A DNA stretch of 33,380 bases, from positions 1-33,380 of the forward strand of contig DATMBJ010000022.1 in assembly GCA_035559315.1 (NCBI GenBank), read 5' to 3'. Shown one piece after another: positions 24,084-32,601 of this stretch. Made by a program: the position numbers and the translations under genes. The notes under the pieces are model-generated. The model was not told where the DNA came from, ran no database searches, and saw only the letters and a program-made list of their open reading frames with translations. The number at the start of each line of letters is the position of its first letter. The stretch's first letter is position 1. Source of the DNA: DATLZM01 sp035559315. Lineage in GTDB: Bacteria; Actinomycetota; UBA4738; HRBIN12.

Positions 24084-24112
24084 AGACTGCTGAGCGGCCC
24101 GCGGGCTGTCAA
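24084..24112 (-). promoter_or_regulatory. Promoter of dhaL1-iclR with internal palindrome
   Basis: On the minus strand, perfect TTGACA (24112-24107), a 17-base spacer and CAGTCT (24089-24084), seven bases before ATG 24076, suggest a leaderless transcript. The spacer contains the palindrome GCCCGCGGGC (24097-24106), a possible operator. Confidence 0.55.
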
Positions 24113-24167
24113 GGCGACGATGGGGCAGCTCCGCCCTTCCCCGTGCGTCCACAGCGGCGGCCGGGTT

Positions 24168-24184
24168 GTTCGGCTGTACCGAAC
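24168..24184. promoter_or_regulatory. Candidate IclR operator palindrome
   Basis: GTTCGG-CTGTA-CCGAAC, a perfect 6-bp inverted repeat with a five-base centre. It lies between the divergent dhaL1-iclR and glpF promoters, upstream of both. IclR-family proteins bind short palindromes of this kind. Confidence 0.6.
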
Positions 24185-24227
24185 GGGCTCCGGCCTACCG
24201 GGACGATGCGGCCCGCGACCTGCGGAT

Positions 24228-24257
24228 TTGACTTCCCGCGGCCCAGGGGTTCGCTAT
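24228..24257 (+). promoter_or_regulatory. Putative promoter of glpF operon
   Basis: TTGACT at 24228-24233 with CGCTAT at 24252-24257 after 18 bases. The -10 box is weak, in keeping with an activated or regulated promoter. The operator palindrome ends 43 bases upstream of the -35 box. Confidence 0.45.
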
Positions 24258-24311
24258 CCGCGGCGGCGAGGGGGCCGCTCGCCGCGCAGGCGCGCACAGA
24301 GGGGGGTGGTC

Positions 24312-25028
24312 ATGGAGAACAGGTTCGTCTCGGAGATGGTCGGCACGGCGCTCCTGATCCTCTTCGGCGACGGAGTGGTGGCCGGGGTCCTCCTGAACCG
24401 GTCCAAGGCCCAGAACGGCGGCTGGATCGTGATCACGATGGGGTGGGGACTCGGCGTCGCCGTCGCCGTGTACGCCGCCGGGCAGTTCAGCGGCGCTCAC
24501 ATCAACCCGGCCGTCACGATCGGGCTCGCCAGCATCGGCGAGCTGCCCTGGGGCGACGTGCCGACCTACCTCGGCGGGCAGTTCGCCGGGGCGTTCATCG
24601 GGGCCGTCCTCGTGTGGCTGGCCTACCTGCCGCACTGGGAGCAGACCGAGGACCCCGGCCTCAAGCTCGCCGTGTTCAGCACGGGCCCGGCGATCCGGAA
24701 CTACGGCCTGAACCTCCTCACCGAGATCATCGGCACCGCGGCGCTCCTCGTGGGGGTGCTCGCCATCGTGGCGAACGCGGCCCCCGGCGAGAGCGGGCTC
24801 ACGCCGCTCCTGGTGGGGTTCCTGGTGGTCGGCATCGGGCTCTCCCTCGGCGGCCCCACCGGCTACGCGATCAACCCCGCGCGCGACCTCGGCCCCAGGA
24901 TCGCGCACGCGGTGCTCCCGATCGCGGGGAAGGGGGACTCCGACTGGGGGTACGCCTGGATCCCGGTGGTCGGCCCGGTCGTGGGCGGCGTGCTGGGCGC
25001 CCTGCTGTACCAGGCGCTCTGGCCGTGA
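24312..25028 (+). CDS. glpF: Glycerol facilitator (aquaglyceroporin)
   Basis: A 238-residue major-intrinsic-protein channel for glycerol entry. Both pore motifs are present: HINPAV at N65 and INPARDLGPR at N188. The aspartate after the second NPAR is the mark of glycerol facilitators rather than water-only aquaporins. Six membrane helices are apparent. ATG 24312 follows a GAGGGGGG run. It opens the operon that continues with dhaK 88 bases later. The gap between them has no feature beyond the dhaK ribosome-binding site. Confidence 0.95.
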   Translation: MENRFVSEMVGTALLILFGDGVVAGVLLNRSKAQNGGWIVITMGWGLGVAVAVYAAGQFSGAHINPAVTIGLASIGELPWGDVPTYLGGQFAGAFIGAVLVWLAYLPHWEQTEDPGLKLAVFSTGPAIRNYGLNLLTEIIGTAALLVGVLAIVANAAPGESGLTPLLVGFLVVGIGLSLGGPTGYAINPARDLGPRIAHAVLPIAGKGDSDWGYAWIPVVGPVVGGVLGALLYQALWP

Positions 25029-25116
25029 GCGCACCCGCCGGCTCCGGCGGACGGAGGTAGCCGCGGAGCCGCGGGCCGAGGGTCCACGGGGCCGCGGGCG
25101 GAAGGGAGGAACCGAG

Positions 25117-26118
25117 GTGAAGAAGCTCATCAACCGCCCCGAGGACGTCGTGAGGGAGGAGCTCCAGGGGATCGCGGCCGCCCACCCCGACCTGGTGAAG
25201 GTCCACTTCGACCCCAACTTCATCTACCGGGCGGACGCCCCGGTGCAGGGGAAGGTCGCGGTGATCTCCGGCGGCGGCTCCGGCCACGAGCCGATGCACG
25301 GGGGGTTCGTCGGGATGGGGATGCTCGACGCCGCCTGCCCGGGAGAGGTCTTCACCTCCCCGACCCCGGACCAGATGTTCGAGGCCGCCAAGACCGTCCA
25401 CGGAGGCGCCGGCGTCGTCTACATCGTCAAGAACTACACGGGCGACGTCATGAACTTCGAGATGGCCGCGGAGCTCGCCCGGGGCGAGGGCATGGAGGTC
25501 GAGACGCCCCTGATCGACGACGACGTGGCTGTGCAGGACAGCCTGTACACGGCCGGCCGTCGGGGCGTCGGGACCACGGTCCTGGCGGAGAAGATCGCCG
25601 GCGCGGCGGCCGAGGAGGGCCGCCCGCTCAAGGAGGTCGCCGACATCGTCCGGAAGGTCAACGCGAACGGGCGGAGCATGGGCATGGCCCTCACGTCGTG
25701 CACGGTTCCGGCCAAGGGCTCCCCCACGTTCGAGCTGGGCGAGGACGAGATGGAGATCGGGATCGGCATCCACGGCGAGCCGGGCCGGGAGCGCAGGAAG
25801 CTCGCCCCGGCCAGGGAGATCGTGGAGATCCTGGCCACGGCGGTGGTGGAGGACCTGCCGTTCACCTCCGGCGACCGGGTCCTGGCTTTCGTCAACGGGA
25901 TGGGCGGCACCCCGCTCATCGAGCTGTACATCGTCTACAACGAGCTCCACAGGTTCCTCGAGGGCCGGGGCATCACGATCGCCCGGAACCTGATCGGCTC
26001 GTACATCACGTCCCTCGAGATGGCGGGCTGCTCGATCACCCTGCTCAAGCTGGACGACGAGCTGATCCGGCTGTGGGACGCCCCGGTGAAGACCCCGGCC
26101 CTCCGGTGGGGGGTGTGA
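25117..26118 (+). CDS. dhaK: Dihydroxyacetone kinase, substrate-binding subunit
   Basis: A 333-residue DhaK subunit, which binds dihydroxyacetone covalently as a hemiaminal on a histidine and receives phosphate from DhaL-bound ADP. GGGSGHEP is near residue 52, and the covalent histidine is H219 in GIGIHGEPG, matching His218 of the E. coli protein. FTSPTPDQM and the DDVAVQDS segment near 130 are also conserved. GTG 25117 has AGGGAGGA at 25103-25110. The DhaL partner follows 53 bases downstream, and the phosphate donor DhaM lies at the end of the cluster. Confidence 0.96.
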   Translation: MKKLINRPEDVVREELQGIAAAHPDLVKVHFDPNFIYRADAPVQGKVAVISGGGSGHEPMHGGFVGMGMLDAACPGEVFTSPTPDQMFEAAKTVHGGAGVVYIVKNYTGDVMNFEMAAELARGEGMEVETPLIDDDVAVQDSLYTAGRRGVGTTVLAEKIAGAAAEEGRPLKEVADIVRKVNANGRSMGMALTSCTVPAKGSPTFELGEDEMEIGIGIHGEPGRERRKLAPAREIVEILATAVVEDLPFTSGDRVLAFVNGMGGTPLIELYIVYNELHRFLEGRGITIARNLIGSYITSLEMAGCSITLLKLDDELIRLWDAPVKTPALRWGV

Positions 26119-26171
26119 GCCTCGGTGCGGGGCCGCGGCCCGGCGGGCGTGGGGAGCCCGGAGGGAGCTCC

Positions 26172-26813
26172 GTGAGCGTTCCGTACGAGCTCGTGGTGCG
26201 GTTCATCCGCGAGTACGCGCGGGCGATCGAGGAGAACCGCGACTACCTCACCCAGCTCGACTCCCCGATCGGCGACGCCGACCACGGGATCAACATGCAC
26301 CGCGGGATGCAGGCGGCCATCGCCAAGCTCGACGGCCTGGCGGCCGGGGACATCGGCGCGCTCCTGCGGACCGTCGGCATGACCCTGGTCTCCACGGTCG
26401 GCGGCGCGGGGGGGCCGCTCTACGGGACCCTCTTCATGCAGATGGGCATGGCGGCCTCGGGGAAGGCCGAGCTCTCCCCCCGGGACTGGTTGGAGGCGCT
26501 CGAACGGGGCCTCCAGGGAGTGGTGAACCTCGGCAAGGCGGAGCTGGGCGACAAGACCATGGTCGACGCCCTGACGCCCGCCCGCGACGCGCTGAAGGAG
26601 GCCCTCGACGAGGGGGCCTCCTTCGGCGACGCGCTCCGACGGGCCGCGGCCGCCGCCGAGGAGGGCATGAAGGCCACGATCCCGATGGTCGCCAGGAAGG
26701 GGCGGGCGAGCTACCTGGGCGAGCGGAGCGCCGGCCACCAGGACCCCGGCGCGACCTCGTCCTACCTCTTGATCCGGGCCGCGGCGGACGCGTGGTCCGA
26801 CGCCGACCCCTGA
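26172..26813 (+). CDS. dhaL: Dihydroxyacetone kinase, ADP-binding subunit (DhaL paralogue 2)
   Basis: A 213-residue DhaL that carries permanently bound ADP and shuttles phosphate from DhaM to dihydroxyacetone on DhaK. Motifs are SPIGDADHGINMHRGM near residue 36, TVGGAGGPLYGT near 76, GDKTMVDAL near 126 and GRASYLGERSAGHQDPGATS near 178, all intact. GTG 26172 has GGAGGG six bases upstream. Its position between dhaK and glpK makes it the working kinase subunit; the divergent paralogue at 23384 is the odd one out. Confidence 0.95.
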   Translation: MSVPYELVVRFIREYARAIEENRDYLTQLDSPIGDADHGINMHRGMQAAIAKLDGLAAGDIGALLRTVGMTLVSTVGGAGGPLYGTLFMQMGMAASGKAELSPRDWLEALERGLQGVVNLGKAELGDKTMVDALTPARDALKEALDEGASFGDALRRAAAAAEEGMKATIPMVARKGRASYLGERSAGHQDPGATSSYLLIRAAADAWSDADP

Positions 26814-26837
26814 ATCGCGGAAGGAAGGGAGGAGCGG

Positions 26838-28334
26838 ATGGCGCAGTACGCGGGAGCGCTCGACCAGGGGACCACCAGCACCCGGTTCATGATCTTCGAC
26901 CACGGGGGGCGGGTGGTCGGCATCGACCAGAAGGAGCACGAGCAGATCTACCCGAAGCCGGGGTGGGTCGAGCACGACCCGAAGGAGATCTGGACCCGGT
27001 CGGTCGAGGTGATCGAGGGGGCGCTCGCGAAGGCCGGGGCGCAGGCCTCGGACCTCGCGGCGGTGGGCGTGACCAACCAGCGCGAGACCACGGTGGTCTG
27101 GGACCGGAAGACCGGCGAGCCCGTCTACAACGCGATCGTCTGGCAGGACACCCGGACCGACCAGATCTGCAACGAGCTCATGGCCGACGGCGGGCAGGAC
27201 CGGTTCCGGCCGAAGACCGGCCTCCCGATCGCGACCTACTTCTCGGGCCCCAAGATCAAGTGGATCCTCGACAACGTCGAGGGCGCCCGGGCCAAGGCCG
27301 AGGCCGGCGACCTCCTGTTCGGGAACATCGACACCTGGTGCATCTGGAACCTCACCGGCGGGCCCGACGGCGGGGTCCACGTCACCGACGTGACGAACGC
27401 CAGCCGGACGATGCTCATGGACCTCCAGACCCTCGACTGGGACCAGGAGATCCTCGACATCCTGGGGATCCCCCGCCAGATGCTCCCGCAGATCCGGCCG
27501 TCGTCGGAGCGGTACGGGAGCGCCACGGGGGCCCTCGACGGGGTGGCGGTGGCCGGGGACCTCGGCGACCAGCAGGCCGCGCTGTTCGGCCAGACCTGCT
27601 TCTCCGTGGGAGAGGCGAAGAACACCTACGGGACCGGCTGCTTCCTCCTGCTCAACACCGGGACCGAGGCGGTGCCCTCGAAGAGCGGGCTGATCACCGG
27701 GCTCGCGTACAAGATCGGCGACCAGCCCGCCGTCTACATGCTCGAGGGATCGATCGCCATCACCGGGGCCCTGGTCCAGTGGCTGCGGGACAACATCGGG
27801 CTGATCAAGACCTCGGCGGAGATCGAGGACCTGGCCCGGACCGTCGAGGACAACGGCGGGGTGTACTTCGTGCCGGCCTTCTCCGGCCTGTTCGCCCCGT
27901 ACTGGCGGAGCGACGCGCGCGGGGTGATCGCCGGCCTCACCCGCTACGTGAACAAGGGGCACATCGCCCGCGCCACCTTGGAGGCCACGGCCTGGCAGAC
28001 CAAGGAGGTCGTGGACGCGATGAACGCGGACTCCGGGGTCGAGCTCACCTCGCTCAAGGTGGACGGGGGCATGGTCTACAACGAGCTGCTGATGCAGTTC
28101 CAGGCCGACGTCCTCGGGGTCCCGGTGATCCGCCCCACGGTGGCCGAGACCACCTCGCTCGGGGCGGCCTACGCGGCGGGCCTCGCGGTGGGCTTCTGGT
28201 CCGAGGTGGAGGACCTCCGGAAGAACTGGGGCAAGGACAAGGAGTGGGACCCCCAGATGCCGCGCGAGGAGGTCGAGCGGGAGTACCGGTTCTGGAAGAA
28301 GGCCGTCCAGCGCACGATGGACTGGGTCGAGTAG
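26838..28334 (+). CDS. glpK: Glycerol kinase
   Basis: A 498-residue FGGY-family kinase making glycerol 3-phosphate from glycerol and ATP. N-terminal LDQGTTSTRFMIFD, the substrate residues in NQRETTVVWD and YFSGPKIKW, the catalytic aspartate in DLGDQQAALFGQ near 245, and the YGTGCFLLLNTG ADP-binding segment are all as in typical GlpK. ATG 26838 has a strong GGAAGGAAGGAGG upstream and lies 24 bases from dhaL. Two stable hairpins follow it, so it may be the last gene of a shorter transcript that also reads through to glpA. Confidence 0.97.
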   Translation: MAQYAGALDQGTTSTRFMIFDHGGRVVGIDQKEHEQIYPKPGWVEHDPKEIWTRSVEVIEGALAKAGAQASDLAAVGVTNQRETTVVWDRKTGEPVYNAIVWQDTRTDQICNELMADGGQDRFRPKTGLPIATYFSGPKIKWILDNVEGARAKAEAGDLLFGNIDTWCIWNLTGGPDGGVHVTDVTNASRTMLMDLQTLDWDQEILDILGIPRQMLPQIRPSSERYGSATGALDGVAVAGDLGDQQAALFGQTCFSVGEAKNTYGTGCFLLLNTGTEAVPSKSGLITGLAYKIGDQPAVYMLEGSIAITGALVQWLRDNIGLIKTSAEIEDLARTVEDNGGVYFVPAFSGLFAPYWRSDARGVIAGLTRYVNKGHIARATLEATAWQTKEVVDAMNADSGVELTSLKVDGGMVYNELLMQFQADVLGVPVIRPTVAETTSLGAAYAAGLAVGFWSEVEDLRKNWGKDKEWDPQMPREEVEREYRFWKKAVQRTMDWVE

Positions 28335-28353
28335 CGCGGGCGGCGCACGGCGC

Positions 28354-28417
28354 GCCGATGGGTACCTCCGGCCCCCATCGGCCGAGGCGGAGGGGCGGGC
28401 GACGAGCCCGTCCCTCC
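28354..28417 (+). terminator. Tandem hairpins downstream of glpK
   Basis: The first stem is CCGATGGG (28355-28362) with CCCATCGG (28374-28381), extended by a G-C pair. The second is a 12-bp stem with one G-T pair between 28389-28400 and 28406-28417, with a five-base loop. Neither has a T tract; they may terminate, attenuate or protect the message. Confidence 0.5.
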
Positions 28418-28473
28418 CCGTCCCGGGGCACGGCGGGGGCGGGGGCGCGACCGAGCGCCGCGACGGCCGGTGC

Positions 28474-28479
28474 CATACT
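28474..28479 (+). promoter_or_regulatory. Possible -10 box for leaderless glpA
   Basis: CATACT lies six bases before ATG 28486, the spacing expected for a leaderless transcript. No clear ribosome-binding site or -35 box is visible. Confidence 0.35.
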
Positions 28480-28485
28480 CGACGC

Positions 28486-30060
28486 ATGAGGCGCCTCGAG
28501 ACCGACGTGCTCGTGATCGGCGGCGGCTCCACCGGGGCCGGCGTGCTCCGCGACGCGGCGATGCGCGGGTTCCGGGCGCTCCTCGTGGAGCGGGGGGACC
28601 TCGCCACCGGGACCACCGGGCGCTTCCACGGGCTCCTCCATTCCGGGGGGCGCTACGTCGTGAAGGACCCGAAGGCGGCCCGCGAGTGCATCCACGAGAA
28701 CCGGATCCTCCGGCGGATCGCGGCCGACTGCATCGAGGACACCGGGGGCCTGTTCGTGACCACGCCCCTCGACGACCCCGCCTACGCCGACCGGTTCGTC
28801 GCGGCCTGCCGGGAGACCGGGGTCCCCTGCGAGGAGATCCCGGTGGCCGAGGCCCTCCGCCGCGAGCCCAGGCTGAACCCCCGGATCTCCCGGGCCTTCG
28901 TCGTGCCCGACGCCGCGATCGACTCCTGGAAGACCGTGTGGGCCACGGTCCGGAGCGCCCAGGCGCACGGCGGGGAGGTGCTCCCCTACCACGAGGTGCT
29001 CCGCCTCGTCGTCGAGGACGGTGCGGTGCGGGGCGCCGTGGTCCGGGACCACCGGGGCGGCGAGGACGTGGAGATCCGGGCCGGGTTCACGATCAACGCC
29101 GCCGGGGCCTGGGCCGGCAGGATCGCCCGGATGGCGGGCTGCGAGGTCGAGGTGATCCCCGGGAAGGGGATCATGATCGCGATGAACCACCGGCTGGTGA
29201 ACACGGTGGTGAACCGGTGCGAGATGCCCTCCGACGGCGACATCATCGTCCCCATCCGGACGGTGTCGGTGATCGGGACGACCGACGTGCGCGTCGCCGA
29301 CCCCGACCGGTGGGAGATCGAGCCCGCCGAGGTCCAGGCGATGCTCGACGCCGGCGAGAACCTCGTCCCGGGCTTCCGGCGGGCCCGAGCCCTCCGCGTG
29401 TGGGGCGGGGTCCGGCCCCTGTACCAGGAGCGGAAGGCGGCGGATACCCGCGACGTGACCCGCGCCCACACGCTCCTCGACCACCGGGCGCGGGACGGCG
29501 TGGAGCGGTTCCTCACGATCACGGGGGGCAAGTTCTGCACGTTCCGCCAGATGGCGGAGGAGACCGTGGACGCGATGTGCGCCCAGCTCGGGGTGGAGGC
29601 CCGGTGCCGGACCGCGGAGGAGCCGCTCCCCGACTCGGAGGAGGCGCGGTACTACTGGCTCGGGGCCCGGGTGGCGGACCGGGAGGCGACGCTCCTCGAG
29701 GACCAGCTGATCTGCGAATGCGAGATGATCCCCCGCCGCAAGCTCGAGGCGGCGATCCGCCGCCGGCGCACGGCCGACCTCGACGACCTGCGTCGCAGCC
29801 TGCGCCTGGGGATGGGCCCCTGCCAGGGTGGCTTCTGCATGTACCGGGCGACCGGCATCCTCCACCGCGAGCTCGATCTCGAGGCGCCCCGGGCGAACCG
29901 GGCGTTGCTCGACTTCCTCCAGGAGCGCTGGAAGGGGGTGCGTCCGGTCCTGTACGGGGACCAGCTCCGGCAGGCGAGGCTCGACGACTGGATCTTCCAG
30001 GGCCTCCTCGACGTCGAGCACCTGCCGGCGGCTCGGCCCGCGGAGGTGGCCCGGGGATGA
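28486..30060 (+). CDS. glpA: Glycerol-3-phosphate dehydrogenase subunit A (GlpA type)
   Basis: A 524-residue FAD enzyme oxidising glycerol 3-phosphate to dihydroxyacetone phosphate. The FAD motif VIGGGSTGAGVLRDA is near residue 8, followed by GRFHGLLHSGGRYV. The C-terminus carries a BFD-like [2Fe-2S] site with C410, C412, C446 and C451, which separates GlpA from the aerobic GlpD. It is the first gene of glpABC, the membrane-attached complex that passes electrons to quinone. glpB starts 47 bases later. Confidence 0.95.
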   Translation: MRRLETDVLVIGGGSTGAGVLRDAAMRGFRALLVERGDLATGTTGRFHGLLHSGGRYVVKDPKAARECIHENRILRRIAADCIEDTGGLFVTTPLDDPAYADRFVAACRETGVPCEEIPVAEALRREPRLNPRISRAFVVPDAAIDSWKTVWATVRSAQAHGGEVLPYHEVLRLVVEDGAVRGAVVRDHRGGEDVEIRAGFTINAAGAWAGRIARMAGCEVEVIPGKGIMIAMNHRLVNTVVNRCEMPSDGDIIVPIRTVSVIGTTDVRVADPDRWEIEPAEVQAMLDAGENLVPGFRRARALRVWGGVRPLYQERKAADTRDVTRAHTLLDHRARDGVERFLTITGGKFCTFRQMAEETVDAMCAQLGVEARCRTAEEPLPDSEEARYYWLGARVADREATLLEDQLICECEMIPRRKLEAAIRRRRTADLDDLRRSLRLGMGPCQGGFCMYRATGILHRELDLEAPRANRALLDFLQERWKGVRPVLYGDQLRQARLDDWIFQGLLDVEHLPAARPAEVARG

Positions 30061-30106
30061 GCGCGCGGGGCCCGGGAGGGAGCCGGGCCGGGGACGGGGG
30101 CGCGGG

Positions 30107-31357
30107 ATGCGCGACGTCGTCGTGATCGGCGCCGGGGTCGCCGGCCTCACGGCGGCGATCCGCCTGGCCGAGGCGGGGCTCTCGGTCGAGGTGGTGGCCA
30201 AGGGGGTGGGGGCCACCCACCTCACGGCGGCCACCGTGGACGTGCTCGGCTACGCGCCGGGCCGGGTCGACTCGCCCGCCGACGCCCTGCCCGCGTTCGT
30301 CCGCGACCGCCCCGAGCACCCCTACGCCCGCCTCGGCCCGGAGCGGATCGCGGAGGCCCTGGACTGGTTCCGGGGCCGGGTCGCGGCGCTCGGGTACGGC
30401 GGCGACCTCCGGCGCAACCTCCTCCTGCCGACCGCCCTCGGCGTCCCCAGGCCGACCGCCCTGGCCCCGGAGACGATGGCGGAGGGCGACCTCCGCGGGG
30501 GCGGGCGGATCCTGGTCGTCGGCTTCCGGGCGCTCAAGGACCTCCACCCGGGGCTCCTGGCGGAGAACCTCCGCCGCGCCGACGTCCCGGGCGGGCCGGT
30601 CGAGGCCCGGGCGGTGGAGGTCGCGCCCGACCTCGGCGCCGCGGACCTCAACGCCGTCGCGCTGGCCCGGCGGATGGAGGAGCCCGAGGTGCGCAAGGAG
30701 GTCCTCCGGGAGCTCGAGCCGGCGGTGGCCGACGCCGAGCGGGTGGCGTTCCCGGCCGTGCTGGGGCTCGACGACGCCCCGGGGATCTGGGCCGAGCTCC
30801 GCGCGGCCCTCGGCCGGCCGGTCTTCGAGGTCCCCACGCTGCCTCCCTCGGTCCCGGGGATCCGGCTGTTCCGCGCGCTCCGGGCCGCGCTCCGCCGGGC
30901 GGGCGGCCGGCTCACGATGGGGGCGGAGGTGGAGGGGGCGGAGACGGGGGGCGGTCGCGTCGCGGCGGTCATCACGAGGACCGGGTCCCGGGCCGTGCGG
31001 CACGGGGCCCGGTGGTTCGTGCTCGCGACCGGCGGGGTCGGCGGCGGCGGGGTGGCCTCGGACTCGACCGGAGCGTTCCGGGAGACGGTGCTCGGGCTGC
31101 CGGTCCGGTTCCTCCCCGAGGATGGCCCGCCCTTCCTCCCCGGCTACCTCGACGCGCACCCGGCGGCGCGGGCAGGGGTGGCGGTGGACGAGCGGATGCG
31201 CCCGCTGGGGCGGGACGACGCGCCTGCCTTCGAGAACGTGGTCGCGGCGGGCGCGACGATCGGGGGCGCGGAGCCGTGGCGCGAGAAGTCCGGGGAGGGC
31301 ATCTCGATCGCGACCGGCTACGCGGCGGCCGGCACGGTCCTCGAGGAGGCCGGGTGA
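30107..31357 (+). CDS. glpB: Glycerol-3-phosphate dehydrogenase subunit B
   Basis: A 416-residue flavoprotein subunit of the anaerobic-type glycerol-3-phosphate dehydrogenase. The dinucleotide-binding motif VIGAGVAGLTAAIRLAEAG is at about residue 6, ATHLTAATVDVLGYA follows near 38, and the C-terminal GISIATGYAAAGT completes the FAD site. ATG 30107 has only a G-rich stretch upstream. Its stop overlaps the glpC start (TGATG), so B and C are coupled. The order glpA, glpB, glpC is that of E. coli. Confidence 0.93.
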   Translation: MRDVVVIGAGVAGLTAAIRLAEAGLSVEVVAKGVGATHLTAATVDVLGYAPGRVDSPADALPAFVRDRPEHPYARLGPERIAEALDWFRGRVAALGYGGDLRRNLLLPTALGVPRPTALAPETMAEGDLRGGGRILVVGFRALKDLHPGLLAENLRRADVPGGPVEARAVEVAPDLGAADLNAVALARRMEEPEVRKEVLRELEPAVADAERVAFPAVLGLDDAPGIWAELRAALGRPVFEVPTLPPSVPGIRLFRALRAALRRAGGRLTMGAEVEGAETGGGRVAAVITRTGSRAVRHGARWFVLATGGVGGGGVASDSTGAFRETVLGLPVRFLPEDGPPFLPGYLDAHPAARAGVAVDERMRPLGRDDAPAFENVVAAGATIGGAEPWREKSGEGISIATGYAAAGTVLEEAG

Positions 31358-32592
31358 TGGACGGGGCGACGACGATCGAGGAGCTCGTGCGCGGCTCGCT
31401 CGATCGCTGCGTGAAGTGCACGATCTGCGAGACGGCCTGCCCGGTCGCCGCGGTCACGCCCCTGTTCCCGGGCCCGAAGTACGCGGGCCCCCAGCTCGAG
31501 CGGTTCCGGACGGGCGGCCCCTCGCCCGACGCGTCGCTCGACCTCTGCTCGGGGTGCGGGATCTGCACCCACGTCTGCCCCCACGGGGTCAAGGTCGCCG
31601 AGATCAACGCCGTCGCCAGGGCCGCGATGAAGGCGCAGCGCGGGGTCCCCCTCCGCGACCGGATCGTCTCCCGGCCGAGCGTCTCCGCACGCCTGGCCCG
31701 CCCCATCGCCCCGCTCGCGAACGCGCTCCTGGCCGCCGGGTGGTTCCGCGCCCTCCTCGAGCGGTCCCTGGGGATCCACCGACGGGCGCCGCTCCCGCCG
31801 TTCGCCCGGCGGAGCTTCCAGGCCTGGGTCCGCCGCCGCCGGCCCCCGGCCCTGCCGCGGGCCGTGGTCTATTTCCACGGGTGCAGCACGAACCACTTCG
31901 AGCCGCGGCTCGGCCGCATGACCGTCGAGGTCCTCGAGCACAACGGGCTCCGGGTGGCGGTGCCCCCGCAGGACTGCTGCGGCCTGCCGCTCCAGTCGAA
32001 CGGGCTGCTCGACGAGGCCCGGCGCTCCGTCCGCCGGCTCGCGGCGCGCCTGGCTCCGTACGCGCGCCGCGGCTACCCGATCGTCGCCACCTCCACCTCC
32101 TGCGGCCTGATGCTCAAGCGGGAGGCGATGGAGATCCTGGGCCTGGAGGACGACCCGGACCTCCGGGCCGTGAGCGAGCACCTCTACGACGTCTGCGAGT
32201 TCCTCCTGCTGCTCCACGAGCGCGGCGAGCTGCGGACCGACCTCCGCCCGGTCGAGCTCACGCTCCCCTACCACGCCCCCTGCCAACAGCGCGGGCACGG
32301 GGTCGGGAAGCCGGCGCTCGAGCTCCTCTCGCTGATCCCCGGCCTGCGCGTCGTGGAGTCGGACGTGGAATGCTGCGGGATCGCGGGGACCTACGGCGTG
32401 AAGCGGGAGAAGTACGAGGTGGCGATGGCCGTCGGCGAACCGCTCTTCCGGTTGGTCCGGGAGGTGGGGGCGGACGCGGCCGCCTGCGACAGCGAGACCT
32501 GCAGGTGGCAGATCGCGCACGCCACGGGGGTCCCGACCCTCCATCCGATCGAGGTCCTCCACCGCGCCTACGGCCTGGGCCCCCCGTCTTGA
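31357..32592 (+). CDS. glpC: Glycerol-3-phosphate dehydrogenase subunit C, iron-sulphur
   Basis: A 411-residue membrane-associated electron-transfer subunit. Two [4Fe-4S] ferredoxin motifs are present at C18/C21/C24/C28 and C64/C67/C70/C74, and two cysteine-rich CCG domains follow (DCCGLPL with C207/C208; ECCGIAGTYG with C339/C340). It links the GlpAB flavins to the quinone pool. The start overlaps the glpB stop by one base. dhaM starts nine bases after its stop, so the two pathways share a transcript. Confidence 0.95.
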   Translation: MDGATTIEELVRGSLDRCVKCTICETACPVAAVTPLFPGPKYAGPQLERFRTGGPSPDASLDLCSGCGICTHVCPHGVKVAEINAVARAAMKAQRGVPLRDRIVSRPSVSARLARPIAPLANALLAAGWFRALLERSLGIHRRAPLPPFARRSFQAWVRRRRPPALPRAVVYFHGCSTNHFEPRLGRMTVEVLEHNGLRVAVPPQDCCGLPLQSNGLLDEARRSVRRLAARLAPYARRGYPIVATSTSCGLMLKREAMEILGLEDDPDLRAVSEHLYDVCEFLLLLHERGELRTDLRPVELTLPYHAPCQQRGHGVGKPALELLSLIPGLRVVESDVECCGIAGTYGVKREKYEVAMAVGEPLFRLVREVGADAAACDSETCRWQIAHATGVPTLHPIEVLHRAYGLGPPS

Positions 32593-32601
32593 GGCGGCCC
32601 C

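Noticed and set aside
24107..24112. TTG 24112 as start of the divergent dhaL
   Set aside because: TTGACA there is better read as the -35 box. The extra 12 residues have no family match, and ATG 24076 fits leaderless spacing.
25935..28616. Long minus-strand open frame opposite dhaK, dhaL and glpK
   Set aside because: It is a mirror of well-conserved kinase genes, with His/Arg/Asp/Gly-rich composition and no domain.
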